Of a stretch of 64,000 bases of DNA, positions 46,955 to 57,900 are shown in pieces. Under the pieces are notes generated by a model. It made no database searches. It was not told the origin of the DNA and was given only the letters and a program-made list of their open reading frames with translations. This DNA is from Inia geoffrensis (lineage: Eukaryota > Chordata > Mammalia > Artiodactyla > Iniidae). A program made the translations under genes and the position numbers. Position 1 is the first letter of the stretch; every line of letters begins with the position of its first letter. The stretch is taken from the NCBI GenBank assembly GCA_036417435.1, contig CM070908.1, positions 51,183,090-51,247,089 on the forward strand, written 5' to 3'.

Positions 46955-47309
46955 GTGGGGTGGGGGGGACTTCCCTGGTGGCACAGTGGTTAAGAATCCG
47001 CCTGTCAATGCAGGGGACACGGGTCTGAGCCCTGGTTCAGGAAGATCCCACATGCCGTGGAGCAACGAAGCCCGTGTGCCACAGCTACTGAGCCTGTGCT
47101 CTAGAGCCTGCGAGCTACAACTACTGAGCCCATGTGCCACAACTACTGAAGCCTGCGTGCCTAGAGCCCGTGCTCTGCAACGAGAGGCCACTGCAATAAG
47201 AAGCCCACGCACCGCAACGAAGAGTACCCCCGCTCGTCACAATTAGAGAAAGCACGCACACAGCAACAAAGACCCAACGCAGACATAAATAAATAAATAA
47301 ATAAATTTT
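46955..47309 (+). mobile_element. CHR-1-like SINE with G-rich 5' extension
   Basis: Long form. The target duplication 'taaaaatcag' is at 46945-46954 and 47310-47319. Thirteen mostly G bases (46955-46967) lie between the left target copy and the SINE head. Confidence 0.92.
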
Positions 47310-47322
47310 TAAAAATCAGATA

Positions 47323-47451
47323 GGGAATTCCCTGGTGGTCCAGTGGTTAGGACTCTGAGCTTCCATTGCCGTGGGCCTGGGTTCAATCCCTGGTCAGGGA
47401 ACTAAGATCCCACAAGCCATGTGGTGCAGCCAAAAACACACAAAACAAAAC
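47323..47451 (+). mobile_element. Short SINE at the same site
   Basis: Short form. The target duplication 'aaatcagata' is at 47313-47322 and 47452-47461. It overlaps the right target copy of the previous SINE, so both used the same site. Confidence 0.93.
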
Positions 47452-47461
47452 AAATCAGATA

Positions 47462-47865
47462 AATTGATGATGGCTAACTGGATATGTATGTGCTAAAGCA
47501 GCTTTAACAAAATGTCAGTTACAGAATCTAATCTGTGGGTATATGGTGTTCTCTGTAAAACTCTTTCAGCTTTTCTGTATGTTTGAAAATTTTCATGATG
47601 AGATATCCAGACAAAAACATTGACATAAGTATGATTATAGATAACTAACAAATTGAGAAAAAAAAAAACACGAAAAATGTCTTTTACTATAGAAAAGTAT
47701 GGCCTTTTTTGAGTCCTGACTACTTCTGTATGTTTTAACTTGTTCTGAATCAGTAAGCATACATCAAACAAACTTGCTGGACTATTTGATTATAATATCA
47801 TACTCTTGGCTTCAGGTAGCATGATACCTGTTCAGGCAGACAGTCTGATTGTCACCTTTAAAAAA
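47462..47865. other. Unassigned, possible old repeat 3' end
   Basis: 'ttctgtatgtttgaaaattt' and 'tcatgatgagatatcc' recall the 3' end of an old repeat. I cannot name it. No gene is seen. Confidence 0.35.
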
Positions 47866-47877
47866 TGTATCAGGACA

Positions 47878-48004
47878 GGACTTCCTTGGTGATCCAGTGG
47901 TTAGGACTTGAGCTTCCACTGCACAGGGCCCGGGTTCAATCCTTGGTCAGGGAACTAAGATCCCACAAGCCGTGTGGTATGGCAAAAAAAAAAAAAAAAA
48001 AAAT
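47878..48004 (+). mobile_element. Short SINE
   Basis: Short form with A20 tail. The exact 12-bp target duplication 'tgtatcaggaca' is at 47866-47877 and 48005-48016. Confidence 0.95.
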
Positions 48005-48060
48005 TGTATCAGGACAGCTCAGAGACATTAAAGGAAGACAGGAAAGAAAGGCATTCCTGA

Positions 48061-48222
48061 GGGACTTGCCTGGTGGTCCAGTGGTCCACGCTCCCAATGT
48101 AGGAGGCCTGCGTTCAATCCCTGGTCAGGGAACTAGATCCCACATGCTGCAACTAAAAGATCCCACATGCCACAACTAAGACTCGGCACAGTCAAAACAA
48201 ATAAAACAAAAAACAAACAAAA
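48061..48222 (+). mobile_element. SINE, 'acaactaag' variant
   Basis: Head 'gggacttgcctggtggtcca', then two units ending 'cacatgc(c/t)(a/g)caacta', then 'actcggcacagtc' and an A-rich tail. The body units are related to those in the headless copy at 21688. Confidence 0.87.
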
Positions 48223-48270
48223 AGTGCTATAAAAAATAAATAAATAAATAAAAATGAACTAACTAACTAA

Positions 48271-48467
48271 TGTACATCAGTGCAGCCACGGTGGAAAATA
48301 GTTTTGAGGTTCCTTTAAAACCTAAAAATAGAACTACCATAGGATCCAGCAATTCTTTTTCTGGGTATATATCAGAAGAAAATGAAAATGCTAATTTGGA
48401 AAGACGCACGCACCCCAATGTTCATAGTGGCATTATTTACAATAGCCAAGATATGAAAGCAACCTGA

Positions 48468-48514
<47 letters not shown>

Positions 48515-48970
48515 CACGCACAATAGAATATTACTCAGTCTTAAAAGTGAATGAAATTTTGCCATTTGCAACAACACAGATGGACCTGGAGGGCATTCTG
48601 TTTAGTGAAATAAGTCAGAGAAAGACAAATAGTATATGTTATCACTTATATAGGGAATCTAAAAAATACAACAAACCAGTGAATATAACAAAACAGAAGG
48701 AGACTCACAGATACGGAAAGGGAAGGCGGGAGGGACAGAATTGAGGTATGGGATTAGGATGGATTAGGAAGTACAAACTGCTACGTATACAATAAATAAG
48801 CTACAAGTTTGTATTGTACAGCACGGGGAATAGAGCCAATATTTTATAATAACTTTAAATGGAGTATAATCTTTAAAAATTGTGAATCACTATATTGTAC
48901 ACCTGAAACTAATATATTATAAATCAATTACTATACCTCGATTAAAAAAAGCAAAAAAATAAAAATAGTT
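48271..48970 (+). mobile_element. 5'-truncated L1 with (TG)n
   Basis: ORF2 C-terminal region and 3' UTR, interrupted by (tg)n at 48468-48511. The target duplication 'aactaactaa' is at 48261-48270 and 48971-48980. Confidence 0.9.
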
Positions 48971-49742
48971 AACTAACTAAACAGCTGCTGGCTATATTCT
49001 CCTACAGGCGAGGTCTGGCCTCCTCCACACTAGTTTGCACTTCAATCCTCCCACCTCCCACATGTATGGAGGTTAATTCAATGTGCTTCCAACAAGCTCA
49101 TCATCTTTCTCCCTATCCATCAGATACCCAGGCTGGACACCATCACTCTCAATTCCTCCCTCTTTCTTATCCTGCACAGACCCTCAGCTACCAAAAATAA
49201 TATTGGTTTTACCATTTATCTTTATCCTAAATCTACCCCGTGCTTCCCACTTCTGCCCTCGCCAAGGGCACTGTTCCCCCAGAGTAACGGTAGCCCCACT
49301 CTATCTCCAATCATTCTCTTCAGTTGCAGCCAGAATTAATGTTCAAGAAGGCAAATTTGACCATGTCTCTCTCCAGCTTAAAGAACACTTCGTTGGTTTC
49401 CCCTGCCCTGGGGACAAAGCCCAGACCCTTTCGCATGTAGTACACGGCCCTCCTTGCTCTGATCCTCCTGGCTCTTCCCTCTCCTTGGAACCTTCTCCAG
49501 CCCCCTCTCTGTCCATCAGACACACAGACTCTTCTCGGTTCCTCACAGGAGCCACACTCAGGCTGTCCCCCAGGCCCCACACATCACTCTTCTCCCCTCC
49601 GCATCTCACCTTCCCTTTGCATCCTTCAGGCACCTCCTCTAGAGCCCATTGTGGAGGCCAACACTGAGAAGGTCCTCCTGCTCTGTCCCCGAGAACCCCA
49701 GACGCCCTGTCAGAGAACAGTCACCACAACTGATTGTATTTG

Positions 49743-49885
49743 TTTTTTGGTTTTGTCTTGTTTTGTTTTGTTTTTTGGCCATGCCACGCGGCTGTTGGGA
49801 TCTTACTTCCCCGACCAGGAATCGAACCTGGGCCCTGGGAAGTGAAAACACAAAGTCCTAACTGCTGGACCACCAGGGAAGTCCC
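49743..49885 (-). mobile_element. Short SINE in L2
   Basis: Short form, T-rich tail at the left and head at the right. It is flanked by 'gtatttg' (49736-49742) and 'gcatttg' (49888-49894). Confidence 0.9.
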
Positions 49886-49894
49886 AAGCATTTG

Positions 49895-50265
49895 GGTTTT
49901 TATTTTAATAAATTTACTTATTTTTTATTTATTTATTTTTGGCTATGTTGGGTCTTTGCGGCTGCGTGCAGGCTTTCTCTACTTGCAGCAAGCGGGGTCT
50001 ACTCTTCGTTGCAGTGTGCGGGCTTCTCATTGTGGTGGCTTCTCATTGTGGAGCACGGGCTCTAGGCACGCGGGCTTTAGTAGTTGCGGTGTGTGGGCTC
50101 AGTAGTTGTGGCTCACGGGCTCTAGAACACAGGCTCAGTAGTTGTGGCGCACGGGCTTAGTTGCTCCACGGCATGTGGGGTCTTCCCAGACCAGGGGTTG
50201 AACCCGTGTCCCCTGCATTGGCAGGCAGATTCTCAACCACTGCGCCACCAGGGAAGCCCCCCCCC
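49895..50265 (-). mobile_element. CHR-1-like SINE in L2
   Basis: Long form. The flanks 'aagcatttg' (49886-49894) and 'aagtatttg' (50266-50274) are its target duplication. It inserted at the same site as the SINE to its left. Confidence 0.93.
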
Positions 50266-50425
50266 AAGTATTTGTTTAATATCTGTTTTCCAGACAAATT
50301 TCAGGACTGTGGGTGCAAGGATGGTGTCTGCCCTTGCACCACTCTATTTTCAGGAGCGTGGCCTGGTACAGAGTAGGACTGCGATAAATATTTGTTACAT
50401 AAGTGAAATCATAAAATGAGTGATG

Positions 50426-51041
50426 GGATGAAGAAATGCTTTTTAAATGATCTGTGGTAAAATTAAAGTTACTTATCTATCACTAGCCTAGGTGAAGTCC
50501 TTGGGGGGAGGGCAGGGGAACTTGAGGTCCTGACAACCTAAAACCCTTTAATGAATGCACTCTCCATTCAATTGTCAAGTTTCGCCACCAGGCCAACGGA
50601 GGGGGCAGTTCCTATACAAGCTGCTGGATTTAGCAACCTGGAGAGCAACTTAGCCATCTTAGGGAGAGGGAGATGGCTAGTTTGGGGCAGGAGAATCAAT
50701 GGTCTGTGTGTGCCCACTATGTGCCAGGCTGGGCATCGATTTGGAGAACAGAGCTGGGGGAGGAAAAGGGGGCGAGAGCAGGAGCGACCCTGGAGGAAAT
50801 GTATCATGTAAGGGAAACCAAGGCAGAAATCTGGGGTGCTCCCCACTCCCGGAATCAGAAACATGGAGGGAGGCAATGCTGGCCGCACTGGGAGGTGGGA
50901 TTCTTGACCCAGCCTGACACGAACCCGCTGTGTGGCCTACGTCAGACCAACTTAGTCTCCCTGGGTCTCAGGTTCCCCATTTGCAAACAAAACGAAGGGT
51001 TTCACGTAGACGACCCTTACTAATAGTTCAGAACTTCTGTT
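50426..51041. other. Mostly unassigned; probable MIR
   Basis: A probable MIR relic lies at about 50,910-51,010 ('ccgctgtgtggcctacgtca', 'ggttccccatttgcaaa'). Otherwise no element is recognised. Frames on both strands (50551-50917) overlap and lack motifs. Confidence 0.45.
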
Positions 51042-51059
51042 AAATGCTGCTTTTCAGTG

Positions 51060-51960
51060 GGAGCTGTGAAGGAGGAAAGTTTCCACACACTAGGAAGCCC
51101 CTTCGTGGGCGGAGACTGCGGATGGCGGAGAGGGAAAGCTTCAGAGCCGCAGAGGAGAGCACAGCAACAGGGGTGCAGAAGGCAAAGCAGAGAGGTTCCC
51201 GCACAGAGGATTGGTGCGGACCGGCACTCACCAGCCCGAGAGGCTTGTCTGCTCACCCGCCGGGGCAGGCGGGGCTGCGAGCTGAGGCTCGGGCTTCGGT
51301 TGGAGCTGGAGCACAGGGAGAGGACTGGGGTTGGCGGCGTGAACACAGCCTGCAGCGGGTTAGTGCGCCACGGCTAGCCGGGAGGGTGGCCGGGGAAAAG
51401 TCTGGACCTGCCGAAGAGGCAAGAGACTTTTTCTTCACTCTTTGTTTCCTGGTGCGAGAGGAGAGGGTTTTAAGAGCACTGCTTAAAGGAACTCCAGAGA
51501 TGGGCGTGAGCTGCGGCTAAAAGCGTGGACCCCAGAGACGGGCATGAGACACTAAGGCTGCTGCGGCCGCCAACAAGAAGCCTGTGTGCGAGCACAGATC
51601 ACTATCCACACCCCCCTTCCGGGGAGCCTGGGCAGCTCGCCACTGCCAGGGTCCTGGGATCCAGGGACAACTTTCCCGGGAGAATGCACGGCGCGCCTCA
51701 AGCTGGTGCACTGTCACGCTGGCCTCTGCCGCCGCAGGCTCACCCCGCACTCCGTGACCCTCCCTACCCCCGGCCTGAGTGAGCCAGAGCCCCTGAATCA
51801 GCAGCTCCTTTAACCCCGTCCTTTCTGAGTGAAGAACAGAGGCCCTCCGGGGACCTACACGCAGAGGCGGGGCCAAATCCAAAGCTGACCCCTGGAAGCT
51901 CTGAGAACAAAGAAGCGAAAGGGAAATCTCTCCCAGCAGCCTCAGGAGCACCGGATTAAA
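51060..51960 (+). promoter_or_regulatory. L1 5' UTR, likely internal promoter
   Basis: About 900 bp, GC- and CpG-rich, in contrast to AT-rich flanks. By position and by analogy with other L1s it should hold the internal promoter. Frames on both strands in this segment (for example 51044-51520) follow from high GC and are not proposed as genes. Confidence 0.75.
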
Positions 51961-52164
51961 GCTTCACAATCAACTTCATGTACCCTGCATCTGTGGAATA
52001 CATGAATAGACAACGAATCATCCCAAATTGAGGAGGTAGACTTTGAGAGCAATATTTATGATTTTTTCGCCTTTTCCTCCTTTTGTGTATATGTGTATGC
52101 TTCTGTGTGAGATTTTGTCTGTGTAGCTTTGCTCGCACCATTAGTCCTACGGTGCTATCCGTCC

Positions 52165-52348
52165 GTTTTTGTTTTTTTTTTCTTTCTTTTTAAAAAAATT
52201 CTTTTTCTCTTAATAATTCTTTTTTATTTTAATAATTTTATTTTATCTTTCTTTCTTTTTTCTTTCCTTCCTTCCCTCCTTCCTTCCTTCCTTCCTCCCT
52301 CCTCCCTTCTTTCATTTCTTCCTTTCTTCCTTCCTTTCCTCCTTCCTC

Positions 52349-52394
<46 letters not shown>

Positions 52395-52432
52395 ATCTTT
52401 TCTTTCTTTCTTCTTTTTCTCCCTTTTATTCT
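52165..52432 (+). repeat. Long pyrimidine microsatellite in the L1 leader
   Basis: About 270 bases almost purely T and C, with (ttcc)n then (tttc)n blocks, the longest uninterrupted (tttc)n being about 48 bases near 52,345-52,393. It separates the CpG-rich region from the ORF1 leader. The 101-codon frame here is an artefact. Confidence 0.95.
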
Positions 52433-52930
52433 GAGCCGTGTGGATGAAAGGCTCTTGGTGCTGTAGCCAGGAGTCAGTGCTGCGCCTCTGAGGTGGGAGA
52501 GCCAACTTCAGGACACTGGTCCACAAGAGACCTCCCAACTCCACATATCAAACGGTGAAAATCTCCCAGAGATCTCCATCTCAACACCAGCACCCAGCTT
52601 CATTCAATGACGAGCAAGCTACAGTGCTGGACACCCTATGCCAAATAACTAGCAAAACAGGAAGACAGCCCCACCCATTAGCAGAGAGGCTGCCTAAAAT
52701 CATAATAAGTCCACAGACACCCCAAAACACACCACCAGACATGGACCTGCCCACCAAAAAGACAAGATCCAGCCTCATCCACCAGAACACAGGCACTAGT
52801 CCCCTCCACCAGGAAGCCTACACAACCCACTGAACCAACTTTAGCCACTGGGGACAGACACCAAAAACAACAGGAACTATGAACCTGCAACCTACAAAAA
52901 GGAGACCCCAAACACAGTAAGATAAGCAAA

Positions 52931-53824
52931 ATGAGAAGACAGAAAAACACACAGCAGATGAAGGAGCAAGATAAAAACCCACCAGACCTAACAAATGAAG
53001 AGGAAATAGGCAATCTACCTGAAAAAGAATTCAGAATAATGATAGTAAAGATGATCCAAAATCTTGGAAATAGAATAGACAAAATGCAAGAAACATTTAA
53101 CAAGGACCTAGAAGAACTAAAGATGAAATAAGCAATGATGAAAAACACAATAAATGAAATAAAAAATACTCTAGATGGGATCAATAGCAGAATAACTGAG
53201 GCAGAAGAACAGATAAGTGACATGGAAGATAAAATAGTGGAAATAACTACTGCAGAGCAGAATAAAGAAAAAAGAATGAAAAGAACTGAGGACAGTCTCA
53301 GAGACCTCTGGGACAACATTAAACGCACCAACATTCGAATTGTAGGGGTTCCAGAAGAAGAAGAGAAAAAGAAAGGGACTGAGAAAATATTTGAAGAGAA
53401 TATAGTTGAAAACTTCCCTAATATGGGAAAGGAAATAGTTAATCAAGTCCAGGAAGCACAGAGAGTCCCATACAGGATATATCCAAGGAGAAATACGCCA
53501 AGACACATATTAATGAAACTGTCAAAAATTAAATACAAAGAAAACATATTAAAAGCAGCAAGGGAAAAACAACAAAAAACACACAAGGGAATCCCCATAA
53601 GGTTAACAGCTGATCTTTCAGGAGAAACTCTGCAAGCCAGAAGGGACTGGCAAGACATATTGAAAGTGATGAAGGAGAAAAACCTGCAACCAAGATTACT
53701 CTACCCAGCAAGGATCTCATTCAGATTTGATGGAGAAATTAAAACCTTTACAGACAAGCAAAAGCTGAGAGAGTTCAGCACCACCAAACCAGCTTTACAA
53801 CAACTGCTAAAGGAACTGCTCTAG
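52931..53824 (+). pseudogene. L1 ORF1 with one in-frame stop
   Basis: ORF1 encodes the L1 RNA-binding protein, which trimerises on L1 RNA and acts as a chaperone. The frame from ATG 52931 to the stop at 53822-53824 is 297 codons, broken only by TAA at 53129-53131 (codon 67). The N-terminal half is Lys/Glu-rich with heptad-like spacing, as expected of the coiled coil. The middle carries an RRM-like segment (TNIRIVGVPEEE, about residue 134 on). The C-terminal part has the conserved RRNTPRHI, HKGIPIRLTADLS, LQPRLLYPA and FTDKQKLREF stretches. It is a little shorter than the 338-residue human protein. The start was chosen as the first ATG in frame, at the beginning of a basic stretch. The stop makes this copy inactive unless read through. 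Confidence 0.92.
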
Positions 53825-53882
53825 GCAAGAAACACAAGAAAAGGAAAAGACCTACAATAACGAACCCAAAACAATTAAGAAA

Positions 53883-56800
53883 ATGGGAATAGGAACATAC
53901 ATATCAATAATTACCTTAAATGTAAACAGACTAAATGCTCCCACCAAAAGACATAGATTGGCTGAATGGATACAAAAACAAGACCCATATATATGCTGTC
54001 TACAAGAAACCCGCTTCAGACCTAGAGACACATACAGACTGAAAGTAAGGGGATGGAAAAAGATATTCCATGCAAATGGAAACCAAAAGAAAGCTGGAGT
54101 AGCAATTCTCATATCAGACAAATAGACTTTAAAATAAAGACTATTACAAGAGACAAAGAAGGACACTACATAATGATCAAGGGATCGATCCAAGAAGAAG
54201 ATATAACAATTGTAAATATTTATGCACCCAACACAGCAGCACCTCAATACATAAGGCAAATACTAACAGCCATAAAAGAGGAAATCGACAGTAACACATC
54301 CATAGTAGGGGACTTTAACACCCCAATTTCACCAATGGACGGATCATCCAAAATGAAAATAAAGAAGTAAACACAAGCTTTAAATGATACATTAAACAAG
54401 ATGGACTTAATTGATATTTATAGGACATTCCATCCAAAAACAACAGAATACACATTTTTCTCAAGTGCCCATGGAACATTCCCCAGGATAGATCATATCT
54501 TGGGTCACAAATCAAGCCTTCGTAAATTTAAGAAAATTGAAATTGTATCAAGTATCTTTTCCAACCACAACGCTATGAGACTAGATATCAATTACAGGAA
54601 ATGATCTGTAAAAAATACAAACACATGGAGGCTATACAATACACTACTTAATAACGAAGTGATCACTGAAGAAATCAAAGAGGAAATAAAAATATACTTA
54701 GAAACAAATGACAATGGAGAAACGATGACCCAAAACCTATGGGATGCAGCAAAAGCAGTTTTAAGAGGGAAGTTTATAGCAATACAAGCCCACCTAAAGA
54801 AACAGGAAACATCTCGAATAAACAACCTAACTTTGCACCTAAAGCAATTAGAGAAAGAAGAACAAAAAAACCCCAACGTTAGCAGAAGGAAAGAAATCAT
54901 AAAAATCAGATCAGAAATAAATGAAAAAGAAATGAAGGAAACGATAGCAAAGGTCAATAAAACTAAAAGCTGGTTCTTTGAGATGATAAACCATTAGCCA
55001 GACTCATCAAGAAAAAGAGGGAGAAGACTCAAATCAATAGAACTAGAAATGAAAAAGGAGAAGTAACAGCTGACACTGCAGAAATACAAAAGATCATGAG
55101 AGATTACTACAAACAACTCTATGCCAATAAAATGGGCAACCTGGAAGAAATGGACAAATTCTTAGAAAGGCACAACCTGCCAAGACTGAATCAGGAAGAA
55201 ATAGAAAATATGAACAGACCAATCACAAGCACTGAAATTGAAACTGTGATTAAAAATCTTCCAACAAACAAAAGCCCAGGACCAGATGGCTTCACAGGCG
55301 AATTCTATCAAACATTTAGAGAAGAGCTAACACCTATCCTTCTCAAACTCTTCCAAAATATAACAGAGGGAGGAACACTCCCAAACTCATTCTATGAGGC
55401 CACCATCACCTTGATACCAAAACCAGACAAGGATGTCACAAAGAAAGAAAACTACAGGCCAATATCACTGATGAACATAGATGCAAAAATCCTCAACAAA
55501 ATACTAGCAAACAGAATCCAACAGCACATTAAAAGGATCATACACCATGATCAAGTGGGGTTTATTCCAGGAATGCAAGGATTCTTTAATATAAGCAAAT
55601 CAATCGATATGATAAATCATATTAACAAATTGAAGGAGAAAAACCATATGATCATCTCAATAGACGCAGAGAAAGCTTTCGACAAAATTCAACACCCATT
55701 TGTGATAAAAACCCTGCAGAAAGTAGGCATAGAAGGAACTTTCCTCAACATAATAAAGGCCATATATGACAAACCCACAGCCAACATCGTCCTCATTGGT
55801 GAAAAACTGAAAGCATTTCCCCTAAGATCAGGAACAAGACAAGGTTGCCCACTCTCACGACTCATTCAACATCGCTTTAGAAGTTTTAGCCACAGCAATC
55901 AGAGAAGAAAAGGAAATAAAAGGAATCCAAATCGGAAAAGAAGAAGTAAAGCTGTCACTGTTTGCAGATGACATGATACTATACATAGAGAATCCTGAAG
56001 ATGCTACCAGAAAACTACTAGAGCTAATCAATGAATTGGCTAAAGTAGCAGGATACAAAATTAATGCACACAAATCCCTGGTATTCCTATACATTAACGA
56101 TGAAGAATCTGAAAGTGAAATCAAGAAAACACTCCCATTTACCATTGCAACAAAAAGAATAAAATATCTAGGAATAAACCTACCTAAGGAGACAAAAGAC
56201 CTGTATGCAGAAAATTATAAGACACTGATGAAAGAAATTAAAGATGATACAAATAGATGGAGACATATACCATGTTCTTGGATTGGAAGAATCAACATTG
56301 TGAAAATGACTCTACTACCCAAAGCAATCTACAGATTCAATGCAATCCCTATCAAACTAACACTGGCATTTTTCACAGAACTAGAAAAAAATTTTCACAA
56401 TTTGTATGGAAACACAAAAGACCCCAAATAGCCAAAGCAATCTTGAGACCGAAAAATGGAGCTGGAGGAATCAGGCTCCCTGACTTCAGACTACACTACA
56501 AAGCTACAGTAATCAAGACAGTATGGTACTGGCACAAAAACTGAAAGATAGATCAATGGAACAGGATTTAAAGCCCAGAGATAAACCCATGCACACATGG
56601 TCACCTTATCTTTGATAAAGGAGGCAGGAATGTACAGTGGAGAAAGGACAGCCTCTTCAATAAGTGCTGCTGGGAAAACTGGACAGGTGCTGTAAAAGTA
56701 TGAGATTAGATCACTCCCTAACACCATACACAAAAATAAACTCAAAATGGATTAAAGAGCTAAATGTAAGGCCAGAAACTATCAAACTCTTAGAGGAAAA

Positions 56801-57900
56801 CATAGGCAGAACACTCTATGACATAAATCACAGCAAGATCGTTTTTGACCCACCTCCTAGAGAAATGGAAATAAAACAAAAATAAACAAATGGAACCTCA
56901 TGAAACTTCAAAGCTTTTGCACAGCAAAGGAAACCATAAACAAGGCCAAAAGACAATCCTCAGAATGGGAGAAAATATTTGCAAATGAAGCAACTGACAA
57001 AGGATTAATCTCCAAAATTTATAAGCAGCTCATGCAGCTCCATAACAAAAAAACAAACAACCCAATCCAAAAATGGGCAGAAGACCTAAATAGACATTTC
57101 TCCAAAGACGATATACAGATTGCCAGCAAACACATGATAGAATGTTCAACATCATTAATCATTAGAGAAATGCAAATCAAAACTACAATGAGATATCATC
57201 TCACACCAGTCAGAATGGCCATCATCAAACAATCTAGAAACAATAAATGCTGGAGAGGGTGTGGAGAAAAGGGAACACTCTTGCACTTCTGGTGGGAATG
57301 TGAATTGGTACAGTCACTATGGAGAACAGTATGGAGGTTCCTTAAAAAATTACAAATAGAACTACCATATGACCCAGCAATCCCACTACTGGGCATATAC
57401 CCTGAGAAAACCATAATTCAAAAAGTCATGTACGAAAATGTTCACTGCAGCTCTATTTACAATAGCCCGGAGACGAAAACAAACTAAGTGTCCATCATTG
57501 GATGAATGGATAAAGAAGATGTGGCGGGGCTTCCCTGGTGGTGCAGTGGTTGAGAGTCCGCCTGCCGATGCAGGGGACACGGGTTCGTGCCCCGGTCTGG
57601 GAAGATCCCAAATGCCACAGAGCGGCTGGGCCTGTGAGCCATGGCCGCTGAGCCTACGCGTCCGGAGCCTGTGCTCTGCAACGGGAGAGGCCACAACAGT
57701 AAGAGGCCCGCGTACTGCAAAAAAAAAAAAAAAAAAAGATGTAGCACATATATACAATGGAATATTACTCAGCCATAAAAAGAAACGAAATTGAGCTATT
57801 TGTAATGAGGTGGATGGACCTAGAGTCTGTCATACAGAATGAAGTAAGTCAGAAAGAGAAAGACAAATACCGTATGCTAACACATATATATGGAATTTAA
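53883..57900 (+). pseudogene. L1 ORF2, endonuclease-reverse transcriptase remnant
   Basis: ORF2 encodes the endonuclease and reverse transcriptase that nick target DNA and copy L1 RNA. It starts at ATG 53883 (MGIGTYISIITLNVNRLN). I count about seven frame changes (near 54117, 54981, 55855, 56390, 56690, 56890 and 57430) and four in-frame stops (54368, 54602, 56542, 56569). Endonuclease motifs QETR and GDFNTP are visible, but the usual S-D-H triplet reads S-N-H (FSNHNAM). In the reverse transcriptase, [28 protein letters not shown] and FADD (55961-55972) are present. The C-terminal Cys motif C-x3-C-x7-H-x4-C ([18 protein letters not shown]) is intact. A SINE at 57526-57735 cuts the last part. 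The end is the TAA at 57898-57900. Confidence 0.92.
57526..57735 (+). mobile_element. CHR-2-like SINE inside L1 ORF2
   Basis: Complete CHR-2-type copy with a long A tail. The target duplication aagatgt-g/a-gc is at 57516-57525 and 57736-57745. It must be younger than the L1. Confidence 0.95.

Larger units (their letters stand above)
49010..50425 (+). mobile_element. L2 3' region carrying two SINEs
   Basis: 'tttgaccatgtctctctcca', 'ttgctctgatcctcctggct' and the end 'cagagtaggactgcgataaa' follow the order of an L2 3' region. The L2 text continues from 49742 to 50275 across two SINE insertions ('gattgtatttg' then 'tttaatatctg'). Confidence 0.65.

Noticed and set aside
46348..48222. Regularly spaced similar units as a CRISPR-like array
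   Set aside because: The units are SINEs of different lengths with target duplications, in vertebrate DNA.
49083..49667. 194-codon open frame
   Set aside because: It lies in an L2 relic and reads Ser/Pro-rich noncoding composition; frames on the other strand overlap it.
51060..51960. CpG-rich segment as a possible host gene promoter
   Set aside because: It sits inside an L1 target duplication and directly precedes ORF1, so it is the L1 5' UTR.
52129..53334. Long frames over the pyrimidine tract and antisense to ORF1 (218 codons)
   Set aside because: They are the shadow of low-complexity sequence and of the A-rich ORF1 strand. No independent protein features.
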